Assembly (NCBI GenBank): GCA_917880885.1 | Contig: OU862910.1 | Span: 54,675,285-54,739,284, forward strand | Direction of reading: 5' to 3' | From: Limnephilus marmoratus | Taxonomy: Eukaryota; Arthropoda; Insecta; Trichoptera; Limnephilidae | DNA length: 64,000 nt | Shown: piece by piece, positions 22,201 through 31,932 of the stretch | Numbering within the stretch: the first letter of the stretch is position 1 | Layout: every line of letters begins with the position of its first letter | Notes under the pieces: model-generated | What the model saw: the letters and a program-made list of their open reading frames with translations, nothing else | Database searches by the model: none | Told to the model about the DNA's origin: nothing | Translations under genes and position numbers: made by a program

Positions 22201-22349
22201 CAAGAGAGGAAATGCTCGATGGTTTGGACGTACCAATCAGACCAGTGTGGAACACTGATCTGGTTTCGAACAAGACGAATTTCGAGTGCCTGAGGAACTT
22301 TACAAGGATCTGGGTTGAGAGATGGCCTGAGCTTAGAGTCGCTGATTAG
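19218..22349 (+). CDS. LINE ORF2: endonuclease and reverse transcriptase
   Basis: A 1043-residue intact frame. The N-terminal apurinic-like endonuclease shows NLQRSRMA, IQEQYT, GGDFNARSPLWF (residues 134-145), NIDLTLC and SDHR (213-216), all the usual catalytic positions. The reverse transcriptase has YRPITLLPVLGKILEKLL, QFGFVPGKST, FLDITGAFD (motif A, Asp 593), GCPQGSILGPDLWN (motif B) and YADD (681-684, catalytic). A C-terminal CCHC motif contains C973, C975, H984 and C989. The protein nicks DNA and primes reverse transcription on the target. The start ATG overlaps the ORF1 end, so reinitiation after ORF1 is likely. No stop or frameshift was seen, so the enzyme could still be active. Confidence 0.93.
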   Translation: MARPNPLSLGQINLQRSRMATLEVLRVMSDLNIDILLIQEQYTWEGKTPINFPGAVLEVGRSPGAGVLINTSLISPLLLAGFSDEYQTCVCIRFGDTEIFLISVYFKFGNPVGPHILSLTRALNALKGRNIVIGGDFNARSPLWFDTSDRRTERSDAVEDLIAAQGLSIINEQSSFCTFSNIHGESNIDLTLCSGSVATRISKWTVHECAINSDHRLITFTVGVNKTEAPRSSWNFNTTRANWDNFGEALRDTLRDFHHVAATDPDNLGNFFNKAVVSAANSSLGRLNPKTSIRTPWWSPELTSLKGAYKRAYRALGLSRSGGCTEEETVALQAGLRSARSAFKRAVLLAKRAAWHNWVKNVGNANPWEIHSAIEKSGKGSDRYLSTVIGITDGRNAETVDVASTLETLLGELVPVESVIGESDHHKQIRNLSRLPPRVLAQEDNFIRVTKAEIDVIIKGLGPKKAPGHDRLNGVIAKQVWVHAKEELFQVMDTCLRRGVFPSEWKRGVLRIIPKGNDKPLTDIKAYRPITLLPVLGKILEKLLRERLRQTLSPASDLQFGFVPGKSTVHALSYALEWVKACPKRYVVAIFLDITGAFDHAWWAMILTKVKNRRCSNLLFQAIDDYLSDRTITISFGEFCIQREADMGCPQGSILGPDLWNISFDDSSRLPLPEGCIAVDYADDKLYLVAGDSRKEVESKGSEGLQMFLDWGERNKMTFAPHKTKGLLMKGSLSRARNPTIRMGDSNIRFFETVKYLGVTLDRSSSFLAHVKEVSSKAQALFLKLRRLSTAEWGLRNPALRTLYRCVYVTQVSYAASVWEHRLDNSLILLALRRGQRTPLLALSGAYRTVASDALPVLAGILPIDLEIREVLTKQKLTRGTPATHLGVVLTPGGPGTLPGLLRQMRDLSLQEWQVRWDRTNKGRWTFSFFPSVKVRMEGVFLKLDHHITQLLSGHGEFRGRLHALSLSPHPNCACGCTNQSAEHILWQCEIMTDAREEMLDGLDVPIRPVWNTDLVSNKTNFECLRNFTRIWVERWPELRVAD

Positions 22350-23542
22350 TAGATTTTGACACCAGGTGTACTTGTTCCTGACTTACCACTGACTTTTCTT
22401 GCTTCTATTCTTTTACAAACTCTGCCCAGGATGTACAGTTTTATTTATTTATTTTTTTCATTTTTATGTTTATTGTTTGCATTTATATTTTATGTTTTTT
22501 ATGCTTTTACATTTTATGTTTATTTTTTTCTGGATTACACAGGCCCTGCGTTATTCAACGCTCATGTTTATTTTATGTTTTCTTTACTTTACATGCTTAT
22601 GATTTATTTTTCGTTATTTGGTGCAATTAAACGCCTAGCGATGACTCCCACACGCTTTTGTTTATTTATTTTTTTTAATGTTTTGCGGTTTTCTACGCTT
22701 ATACATATACATTTCTTTTTAGTTATGCTGTACTATGAGAACTGAACTCCGTTGTTCGTTTTTGTACCGTCCTTCTCCCCATATAAGGGGTTGGACCCTG
22801 GACCGTGTCCCCGCCTACGTACCATGGCCGGTCATCTAGAACTGGTGGAGCTGCACCTGTTTGCCGCGCCACACCCCGTGACATGAAGAGGCTGGGGAGA
22901 AGGCTGAACGACATCCGAAAGCTGTCCGTCCCGCCTCCGGCGACCCGACGCTTCTCTCCCTAGGGTCTTCTTCATGTTTTCCACTTACTGTCGTCTAGGC
23001 ACCACCGGCTAGCTGGCTTAAGGACGACGCTGCCGGTTATGGGGAGGCCGGACAATCAGCCTCCTTCACTGTCTCGGGGACTGCCGGCAGCCAGGTTGCG
23101 GTGACACCGGTTCTTATCTGTATATATGTTATTTTACTTGTTTCCTTCTTTTTAACGTACAGTGCTCGGTGCCGCCCGCCGGATTATGTATGGTCATGTC
23201 TCCCGCTGTCATGAGCTAATTACTCATGACGGCTGCTGTCATTTTGATTACTTTATTTTTTTGTTGATGTTACTAACAACTTGTTCGACTGTCCATGAGG
23301 CTCACTGCTTTTGCATTGACACCTCCATGGGCTTTAGAATTGTAGAGATTGACCATTACAGTACAGTCCTGTAGGCGCGCCCGCATACCGCCACCTAACA
23401 CAGTATGAGGGGACATTGAAGGTCTAGATTCGTTACATTAAAAGTAGAGCCATTTATTCAAAAAAATTAGATTCTTGCGAGAACTCCGAAGGGGCGACCA
23501 TAAGTTGCCTATACCGGGGTGGGACAGTGGTGGGTACTTCAA
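22350..23542 (+). other. 3' UTR of the R1-clade LINE
   Basis: An AT-rich first part (22350-22740) with many T runs is followed by a GC-rich part (22770-23110) with several CCGG and GGCCGG motifs that may fold. The last bases before the flanking TGGCTCTT are GGTACTTCAA. Small open frames here have no recognisable domains. Confidence 0.6.
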
Positions 23543-23550
23543 TGGCTCTT

Positions 23551-23799
23551 CAGATCTGGTCATCAAACACGGCTAAAGCCATTTCAAGCAACGTTTCAGT
23601 CTTACACCAGAGCGATAATGAGAGTATCGTCAACTCTGGAACGTGCCACAAATTTCGTATATATTATTTTTAATTCAATAAATGTAAACTAACACAAATC
23701 AATCAAAATAAAATTTAATTGCGCGCGTTGGGATTCGATCCCGCGACCTTCAGGCAGCGAGTCAAGAACCTTACATTACACTTCGACTACGGAGGCCGT
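23551..23799 (-). mobile_element. SINE family A, tRNA-like half
   Basis: Continues the SINE cut at 16661: CAGATCTGGTCATCAAACACGG, then GGAACGTGCCACAAAT. On the minus strand the head has a B box (GGATTCGATCCC appears in the plus strand as GGGATTCGATCCC) and ends CGACTACGGAGGCCGT. This is an older, diverged copy. Confidence 0.7.
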
Positions 23800-24625
23800 A
23801 TTTGTATTTTTTTTATACAACCATGTTTTCTGATGTACGATTAAGATCCTTTCTTTTTAACATTTCATCATTGTAGAGTGAACCGACTATAGAAAGGCAG
23901 TCCGGTCGATCTGCTGAATAATTTCTGTGCAGCCTTACACTATCATCGGTTGGTTGGGAGGGAGGTAACACCCGGGCGCGGGCATAGGGGGGTGGCTGGA
24001 GCAGCGCGGCCGGCGGAAGGGTAGAGCTCCAATTGTGTCAATTTTAATTATTTTATCGTCTGCCGGCTGGAAATAAGGGCAGATATATCACTTACCGTTC
24101 GTATTACCCGGGAAAGAGGTGTACATTTTTGAACCGTGTTCAGGCTACGTGAAATAGTTATGAACGGAATAGACAGCCGACCGGCGGCGGCGGCTCATAA
24201 TCATTTGCGGACCGTGATATTTAATCTACCAGGAAAAGCTTTTATCTTGTTCTATTTTTTATACCTGCCATTTTGTGTGATTGTATTTAAGCTCGCTGCA
24301 GTGTCAATTTTATGGTCAAATAAACGTGCAAAATTAATTCATATATCTCGGTTAGAAACATGTTTTATGGATGTGGAGATTTGCAAAGAATACCAGAAAT
24401 ATTAATGGTGACGTCATCGTTCTAGTACCCCCTGTTTTCAAACAAGACGCGTGAGAAGAAAGAGGTCGAATATCGATGAACAACCCCTGCCCGATAAAAC
24501 GGATTTACAAGCAAAAATAGAAAAAAAAACTGAAATCAAACGGACGTAACGATAAAGTACCTAAATTCATCACCCAAAATAGTCAACGTCCAAAAAAAAC
24601 CAGTGTAGGTAGGTACTCTAAGACA
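23800..24625. other. Unassigned region
   Basis: Includes a GC-rich patch (23960-24030) with GGGCGCGGGCATAGGGGGGT and a short (CGG)n in GACCGGCGGCGGCGGCTCA. An 89-codon open frame (24136-24405, GTG start) lacks a recognised motif. No gene is assigned. Confidence 0.4.
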
Positions 24626-24883
24626 CTGAAAATATGCTTCCAAAATATCCGAATAAAAATTGACGACCTAGAAACATCTTTATCCTCCCATCATGGCTTT
24701 TATGTATTTACGGAATCCTGGTTTGACCCTGCAATAAAATCCCCTGAACTTGGACTCTTTAATTATAAAATAATTCGCTCTTACGGAAACTGTAAATCAA
24801 GTTTTAAATCAAGAAATGGAGGGTTTTTAATAGCAATAAAACAAAATTTCTCGAGCATTCGAAACCTCCATATACTCCACTAA
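24626..24883 (+). pseudogene. LINE endonuclease fragment
   Basis: The frame has no ATG start and encodes LKICFQNIRIKIDDLETSL, then VFTESWFDPAIKSPE and SRNGGFLIAIKQ. This matches the first three blocks of Jockey-superfamily endonucleases (QN(V/I)R, TE(T/S)W, GG(V/F)LIAI). It ends at a stop at 24881-24883. The rest of the domain and the reverse transcriptase are absent, so this is an internal fragment. Confidence 0.7.
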
Positions 24884-25392
24884 AAAATATTGGAACCTTT
24901 TATCTACCACTACTCTGATACTCACACGATCACAAACCATTGTGAAGACATTCGTCGATAATTTCTCATTAAAATACCCAAACTATAGACTTTTTAATTT
25001 TGAAACTAAAACCTGACAAATCTATAATAATAATAATATAATAATATATCTTTATTGAACAAAAAAAATTAAGATTTATAACTACAAAAACAAAAAGTAC
25101 ATCATAAGTACAGTAAAAGTAGAGTTTAGAAGTTGGATAATGACAAAAGTTAATAACAGAAAACAAAATACATATATACAGTAGGTACTTAAACAATAGA
25201 GATTTATAATTATAAATTTAGGTTTCTCGTAACCTGCCTCACTAGGCTAGCCTGTTTTGAGGCAGTAATTTTACGTCAATTTATTATACTGTGAACATAC
25301 CTACACTTATATTAGAATAAAATCACGCAATACAATGGTTGCATTAATAATAACAATAATATTGGTACAATAATAACAGCATTGGTTCAATA

Positions 25393-28346
25393 CTAATTTC
25401 GAATTTGGGTGAGTGCACCGGTAAATGCTCTATCATTATTTTTTATCCAAATTTTTATGTTTTTTTTTAAATTTTTTTGTGAATTACATTTTTTTATACT
25501 AATTGGAAGAATGTTGTAAAGTCTTGTTGCAAGGTATCTGAAGCTTCGTTGACCAAAAGTAGTATGAGTTATGGGAATTTGTAGTAAATCTTTGTTATTG
25601 TTTCGAGTACAGCGAATATTTAATCTTTTTTCATAGTATTTGTGTATATTTGTATATAGATGAGTGAGGATTGTTTTTGCATATATCTGCCGAACGTCAA
25701 ACACATTCATAATATTGAAGATTAAGTTCGAGTCTGTAATTAGAGGTAGTCTAAGGATTAATTTTATAATAGTTTTCTGTGCCTTTATGATTGGGTCTAG
25801 TGCTGATGCAGTACCGCCTCCCCATGCTATGATACCATACTCAATAATAGATTGACAGACTGCAAAATAAATCATTTTCAAGTGTTGTAAGTCGAGAAAG
25901 TTTCGTGTCGTTCTGAAAAAGTGCATGGTTTTTCTTATTTTGTTTGCAATTATTTGAGTGTGAATATTCCATTTGAGATATGGATCAATTGTGAGGCCGA
26001 GATACTTCATCTGTGTAGTGCGCTCAATGTAGGGACACTGACAAGATTCATCGGAATTTAAACATGTGTGTATTCTAATAGAGGCGTCATCATGAGGTTG
26101 ACCTGTTATATTTATGCTTGATGTGACATATTTAGTTTTCTCAGTGTTCAATGTGAGTGTATTTGTATCTAGCCACTTTTTTAAGATGTTTATATCCGTT
26201 TCAGCTTTTTTGTAAACAGCTTGCCAAGTGTCAGCTTCAAATAGTAAAACAGTGTCATCGGCAAAACTAACTATTTTTAAAAACTAAAAGGAACAAAGAT
26301 GGTCCTAATATGCTACCTTGAGGTATCCCATAGTGAGTTGAGCACTGATTGCTAAGTGTGTTCATTATTTTCACTTGTTGCTTGCGGTCATCAAGGTAGC
26401 TCTTAAAAAAGTTAAGTTCGTTGCCTGTAATACCGATTATTTGAAGTTTGTTTATTAATTTACTGTGTGATATTGTATCAAAGGCTTTAGAAAGGTCTAA
26501 AAATATTGAAATACATTTTTTGCTTTTATCAAGGCTTTTTACAATGAAGTCAGTTACGGCGGCAATAGCGTCAGAAGTACTCTTGTTTTCTTGAAACCCG
26601 TATTGATTTTCTGAGAGTACTTTATGACTCGCCAGAAATTTTACTAACTGAGCATTGATAATTTTTTCAAATACTTTGGATAGTGTGGTCAGTATAGTTA
26701 TTGGTCTGTAATTGTTTATGTCTGTCTTGTTACCTGTTTTATGTATGGGAATAACAATACCTGGTTTCAAGTTTGAGGGGAGGTGTCCTTGACTGATACT
26801 AAGGTTAATTAGGTATTCTAGGGGCAATGTAATTTCCGTAGCCAGCGTTTTCAAAATCTTGGTTGATATTCCATCAACCCCGGCAGAAGACGTGTTTTTT
26901 AGGGAATTAATTATTTTTAGAATCTCTTCCCTTGACACAGTTTGAAAATTGAATATTCTTTTGGGAAATTGAAGTTCTGCTTCAGCAGGTAGAGCATTCC
27001 CACAATTTGGTAGACGAGAAGCAAGATTTGAACCAATATTTGTAAAAAAATTATTGATATAATCCGCAACGAGCTTGGGGTTTTTTGAGGTGTCAATAAT
27101 TTTACCGTCAATACAAAGTTTACTTATGTCGTGTTTGTCTTTAGTGTTTTGTGTATTTGTGGCTTCTCTTAGAGTTTGCCATACTTTTTTTGGATCATTG
27201 TTACTTTCTTGGATCTTGCCTCTGTAGTAGATTTCTTTCGCCTTTCTAATGACTTCGCCGCATGTATTTCTATATCTTTTGTAGATGTTTAGTGATATTA
27301 TGTCGTAAGGATTTTCTTTCACTTTTTTTGTGTAATGCGTTTCTTCTACGAATGCAGTTAATGATTGAATAATTTATCCATGATTTTAAAGGTTTAATTT
27401 TGTTTGGAGTGTTTTTTGTCAGAATTATAGTATTATTAATTAATTTATTTTTCAAATAATCAACGAAATATCTCCATGCATCATATGAGTTTTTTATTTG
27501 GAAGAGCTCTTGCCAAGATTTAGTTTTAATTGTATTTTTTAAATTCTCAAAATTAATATTATTGTATATAAATGTCTGGTTACTTTTATTTTTTGTGGTG
27601 TCGGATTGCAATGTAAATATTGTTGTGTAATGATCTGTAATTGTTGATTTGTAAACAATGCTTTTGTTTTGTTTATTAGTTTTGACCATAACATGATCAA
27701 TGCACGATGTTGATTCATTAGCTATTCTTGTTGGTGTATTGATGGTACTAATTAATCCATGGAACTCTAACATGTTCAGATAGTCGTGGCATTGATGGTG
27801 TGGATTATTTGGAAGTATGTTGATATTTAAATCTCCCATAATTATTATGTTTTTAGTGTAGGAAAGGTTTGAGAGTATGCTAATTAGACTGTTAAGAAAT
27901 GGTGTTATATTACGAATCGATGGAGAACGATATATTGCTAGAATGCACGTATCATTATTATACATTATTTGCATACAGCTCGCGTCAATAATGTTTACTT
28001 CCGTTACAACAGAGTTTAGGTCGTTTTTTGTGTATACCACTACTCCATCGTTCTGACTATCATGTTTTGACGAGTTGAATGAAGAGTAGTGAGTTATGAA
28101 TTTTGGTGTGTAAATATTTGTCAACCAACATTCTGTAAGAATAATAACATCAAATTTTATATTAAGGTGGTTAAGCTGTATCTGGAGTTCATCAAAGTTT
28201 TTATTAATTGACCTAATATTTTGGTGCATAATAATAGTGTTTTTTGAATCGGTTGTTAGGTATTTGCATATTTTTGCATCTGATGTTATAAACAAATTTT
28301 CTTGATCACTTAGTTCTTCGTATGTATTATTAATGGTAATAGCCAT
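25393..28346 (-). pseudogene. LINE ORF2 (endonuclease and reverse transcriptase), broken
   Basis: Endonuclease part (28346 down to about 27320): MHQNIRSINKNFDEL, LTECWL, IYRSPS, GDLNINIL, CIDHVMVK, TDHYTT. It shifts frame at a T7 run (27323-27329). The reverse transcriptase follows: NNYRPITILTTLSKVFEK, NQYGFQENKST, FLDLSKAFD, GIPQGSILGP. Just after this the usual short segment ahead of the catalytic block is missing, and the FADD codons (26254-26265) lie in another frame. The last 252 residues (25393-26151) include YLGLTIDPYLKWN and YNILPISIK. One ancestral protein of about 980 residues is inferred. Confidence 0.85.
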
Positions 28347-28585
28347 ATTATAATTTGTATTACAAAAAAAAATTGTTTAATTCCCTTAAATGAGAGAAAC
28401 ACTAATCCGTGGCCATCACTGGGGATTACAACCTTTAATTGAAAGTAGTAGAGGTGAATTATTGTTGCAATTTGAAAATAATAGTATACAACATGACTCA
28501 CCGAACTGAGGGGAATCGACCCGGTGAATGACCGGTAAAAGTGAGACTCTCAATTAGAAAAAATTAATCAATTTTTTTAAGGTCA

Positions 28586-29360
28586 TCAGAGTGTTTGATA
28601 TAAATTACTCTTGTCATTTTCATTTTTTTTAACCATCACTTTACATTCTTTGTACCAGACATATTTATATCCCATTTCTTTCGCCTTAGTCTTCGACCTC
28701 CACAGAAGATCTTTAAAATAGGCACCAAGGATTTCGGTAATAAAAATCTTCTGGTATCCGTTTCCTTGGGTTGTGGTAGGGTTGAGTAGCTTCCTGTTCA
28801 GTAGAATCTGTCGCCTTTTTTGGGGGTTAGTAAATTTAACGTGGAATTTTGGGGGGACTCCTGGTCGTCGGTCTGGAATTTTCTTGATATCGAGAATATC
28901 ATCGCCTTTTAAGTCGACACCCGTCACTGTGGCCACTCGTTTAATTATTTCTGCTGGCTGTTCTCCCTCTTTTTCTGAAATTCCAGCAAATTCAAGAGTG
29001 TCTTCACGCGTTCTCTGCTCCACTTCTGCTAGTCTAACTTCAAGGCTTTTTATTATCCCATCTTTTTCTGTTAATTCCTTTCGCATTGATTCTACTTCCG
29101 AAACCAGTTTAATAATGGACTCCATCTTTAGATGGATGTCATCATATTGCCGGCTGATAAAGTCTCTCGTGCTTCTGCTTTCTTGATTTTCATCATCAAT
29201 TTTTTTTATTATTGCTTGCTTAAACACTTCAAGTTTTTTTTGCCATCTTCATCTCCATCTTTTCCAGTAGGATATCAATATTTATACCCTGGGACTCCGA
29301 TGTGAGACTAGTCCCGGTCGTTTGCCCTTTGCTTCTCAGATTTTTTTCTGAAGTTGCCAT
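28586..29360 (-). pseudogene. LINE ORF1 with coiled coil and FP-like domain, frameshifted
   Basis: The ATG at 29358-29360 starts MATSEKNLRSK. After about 40 residues the frame breaks at a T8 run (29234-29241). The main frame (28586-29227, 213 residues) has a charged coiled-coil segment (VSEVESMRKELTEKDGIIKS), then FAGISEKEGE, PPKFHVKFTNPQKRRQILL and KAKEMGYKYVWYKECKVMVK. This last pattern resembles the C-terminal domain found in many insect LINE ORF1 proteins and named after baculovirus FP protein. Likely an RNA-binding chaperone. Confidence 0.75.
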
Positions 29361-29470
29361 TTTAAAATTGTTATTTGGTTGTAAGGTCAAACACTGCCTA
29401 TTTCACTCTTTATTTGACAGTTGGTTCACTTGTGATATTTTGATAATGTTTTCGTTTCTAAAACTGTCAA

Positions 29471-30084
29471 TTAATTATCCACTAGTGGGAAACCAACACT
29501 TTCCAAGTAAAAAGGAATAATTCTTGTATAATAAGTTATGACAAGTGCACTGAAATGTTAGTTCACTGTAATAAAATAATAACAATTGATTTCGGGAGCA
29601 GAGCAAAACACAGCTGTCACTCGATGTAGGTATTGAAGACTCCACATCTAAAATGGAAATCAAGTGACAGTGGTTTCATCTCAAATGAAAGCGAAAACAA
29701 CCGTGCAAATGAAATCTTGGACACACTAAATTTTCTAAACTTGTACCTCCTTTATTTATAATACTGGACATTGCATGATTTGGACATACTGGAATTGAAA
29801 TGATTTGGAATTCTTTGGAATACTGGACATTGCATTGCTAGCCTCTATTACTATTGATATTACATTTATGAGAATGTAGGTAAAATATAACTTGAAATTT
29901 TGTAGTATTAGGTGCATGACTAAAAATTTAAAAAATACATATTATTAAAAAAAAAAATCACATGTGAATGTTAATGTACTTAGCAACGTGTCGTGGGTAA
30001 AAAGCGTGAAGGTAGCTAATTCGGTTAAGAATTTTAATAATTTAAGGAATTTTTCAAAGTCACATTAAGATTTCAGGTCGTTTC
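29471..30084. other. Non-coding stretch
   Basis: Contains a block at about 29825-29890 (ATACTGGACATTGCATTGC, TTGATATTACATTTATGAGA) that recurs at 52075-52165 and 61535-61600, a dispersed repeat called K here. No gene. Confidence 0.45.
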
Positions 30085-30295
30085 TTCGACTCGTTCTTGT
30101 GTTCAACAGCTCGGCTGTGGAATGATTTGCCGGCCTCTGTGTTTCCTCCTTCCTACAACATGGGTCTCTTCAAGACCAATGTTCATTCCTTCCTCTCCTC
30201 AAAAAGACCCTCCACACAGCATCCCAGATGACATAGGCCCTGAGGGAAATTATTTTCCTCAGGGCCTCCTGCGTGGAGTTAACGTAAAAAAAAAA
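30085..30295 (+). mobile_element. 3' end of a LINE that shares its tail with SINE B
   Basis: The first part encodes a LINE C-terminus: TARLWNDLPASVFPPSYNMG then LFKTNVHSFLS, the (A/S)RLWNxLP..FK..V block found at the end of Jockey-superfamily ORF2. It runs into the SINE B tail: CTCCACACAG, a perfect 11-bp stem AGGCCCTGAGG (30235-30245) with CCTCAGGGCCT (30257-30267), then CTGCGTGGAG and an A tract. Confidence 0.75.
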
Positions 30296-30440
30296 GAGGA
30301 AAAGGAAAAGGAAAAGGAAAAGGAAAAGGAAAAGGAAAAGGAAAAGGAAAAGGAAAAGGAAAAGGAAAAGGAAAAGGAAAAGGAAAAGGAAAAGGAAAAG
30401 GAAAAGGAAAAGGAAAAGGAAAAGGAAAAGGAAAAGGAAA
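30296..30440 (+). repeat. (AAAAGG)n microsatellite grown from a LINE A-tail
   Basis: About 24 uninterrupted copies of a hexamer follow the A tail of the LINE end. The repeat is open in several frames (Lys-Glu on plus, Phe-Leu or Phe-Pro on minus), so the apparent proteins here are not genes. Confidence 0.9.
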
Positions 30441-30744
30441 AACATGTAAAGGAAAGTGGTTTGCTTGATCGCGTATCTGTGATCCTAACATAACCACATT
30501 TACCTCATTTCAAACTGGGCTTACCAAGGCTTACCTACGTCGTAAAGTTACTAATCTGCAGGAATGTTTATACTTCTGCTAATCAATTTTGAGATTAGAC
30601 CAAAATTAAATAGTTACGAATCTATGCGCCTTTAATTACCGATTAGAGAATCATTTCACCACATTCACCAACAATAACTGAGCAAAAATAGACCATTTTC
30701 CTCAGGTTTCTATGGACAGCCAGACGTACAAATGTGTTCATTCA
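30441..30744. other. Non-coding stretch
   Basis: No feature was recognised. Confidence 0.4.
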
Positions 30745-31065
30745 GGAAGAGCTAGGCGTCCACAATAGGCTATCAGCTATCTGCCAACCAACGTATTTAA
30801 AAAAAAAACTTTGTACACGTTGCTCGCCAAACTGAGGACTCCAACTTGGAGAAACTCAAAGTCGCTGGCAAAGTGGTGGATAGAAGAAGCAGCGGAAGGT
30901 CACCAATGCGCTGGAGTGACCAAAAAGTCATGACTTGCGTCCTGGACTTCGGTGTCCACAGCTATCCACGCAACGCAGAACCGCGAGAAGTGGAAGAGCC
31001 TTATCCACTATGGAAATTGAAGTAGAGGTCACGATCCTCAACAATGAGAAACCAACTAGAAGAAG
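30745..31065 (+). mobile_element. RTE-like LINE C-terminus, decayed
   Basis: One frame encodes HVARQTEDSNLEKLKVAGKV then DRRSSGRSPMRWSDQ, and another NREKWKSLIHYG followed by the 3' sequence GTCACGATCCTCAACAATGAG and GAAGAAGAA. This matches the GHVxRxxDxLEKL..GRSPxRWxDQ..NRxxW end of a common insect LINE group. Frameshifts separate the blocks. Confidence 0.65.
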
Positions 31066-31692
31066 AATATTCCATTGTACCCTTATGATAGGTATATCAA
31101 AATTATACATGCAAACAACGAACTTCGAAAGCATTTTTAACGGTTGAAGCACCCTTAAAATATGATTTTTAAATAACTGAAGCACATTTTATTTCGTCCC
31201 GCTATTCGCTTTCATCTTGTGAAAGCATACTAAAAAAATCTTTTGTAAATCTCATTTGAATTTCATTTGAATATTGTTTTAATATATCTACTATAATATA
31301 TTATGTATATACATATTGTACATCCTTAATGGCCCAATTGAAAGATCATGGTCTCTTGAACGTTCGCGTTCCTTTGTACAAGATACGCCTAATTGTCTGT
31401 AACGCGTGTTGTGACAATGAACTGTTCCAACCACTGAAGATGAAACCGATAGAAGTTCGTTTCGGGCATAGACAATAGAATCCGATGGAGATATGGCATA
31501 AATGCGTGCCGAGTGTCGCTGACTGCGGCCAAACTGCATGTACTATCGAAGCGGCGGAGCCAATGAAAGCCATGAGTTTTGTGTGTGGGTAGAAATAAAG
31601 GCGGTACGTCGCTTTAAGTAGATGAGATTTAAAGTAGTATCAGGTTTTGACACTCATTCAATCTGTAGATAACGCAGATTTTCATAAAACAT
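31066..31692. other. Unassigned region
   Basis: Two overlapping minus-strand open frames (31291-31573, 75-82 codons) cover a less AT-rich patch (31360-31570). No domain was recognised, and no splice signals stand out. Confidence 0.35.
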
Positions 31693-31932
31693 TTGATTAT
31701 TGAAGTGAAAACTTCTTTAGCACCGTTGCGATTTAGAACTCGTTGAAACGAAAAAGCGATACTAAAAAGACACACACACACATCTATAGGATTTAGCCTG
31801 CGAGAGAATGAGATAGTATAATCGAACTCCTTTTTGTGCTGTGCTTTGTAGCCTCCCCACTCTTGTCTACTTTAGTTGTCTGAAGATTTCATTTCTACCG
31901 CGTGTGAATTGCACACTCTATTTTTTTTTACC
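31693..31932 (+). repeat. Dispersed element F, longest copy
   Basis: Starts GAAGTGAAAACTTCTTTAGC and includes ATCTATAGGATTTAGCCTGC, CCTCCCCACTCTTGTCTACT and CTACCGCGTGTGAATTGCAC. Other copies or pieces lie at 5503-6003, 62050-62235 and 63697-63775. The two ends share a weakly inverted GAA.TGAAA.CTTC motif. Non-coding. Confidence 0.55.

Larger units (their letters stand above)
16662..23542 (+). mobile_element. R1-clade non-LTR retrotransposon, nearly complete, about 6.9 kb
   Basis: Parts in order: 5' UTR of about 0.9 kb (16662-17558), ORF1 (17559-19231, interrupted by a nested insertion), ORF2 (19218-22349, intact) and a 3' UTR of about 1.2 kb. TGGCTCTT occurs at both borders (16654-16661 and 23543-23550), and the flanks join into one SINE A, so the borders are probably exact. 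The R1 clade is inferred from the triple zinc knuckle at the end of ORF1, the apurinic-endonuclease-type N-terminus, and the CCHC motif at the C-terminus of ORF2. The element is more GC-rich than its surroundings. No poly-A tail is seen. Confidence 0.8.
25026..29470 (-). mobile_element. CR1/L2-like non-LTR retrotransposon, long but inactive
   Basis: Minus strand. ORF1 (28586-29360) is followed by ORF2 (25393-28346) after about 240 nt, then by a 3' UTR of about 360 bp that ends in AATAAAGATATATTATT and an (ATT)n tail. The 5' limit near 29.47 kb is approximate and no target duplication was found. The (ATT)n end and the endonuclease pattern fit the CR1/L2 side of the Jockey superfamily. Three lesions make it inactive. 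Confidence 0.75.

Noticed and set aside
30122..30493. Open frames with long Lys-Glu, Phe-Leu or Phe-Pro repeats.
   Set aside because: They are translations of the (AAAAGG)n microsatellite next to a LINE end.
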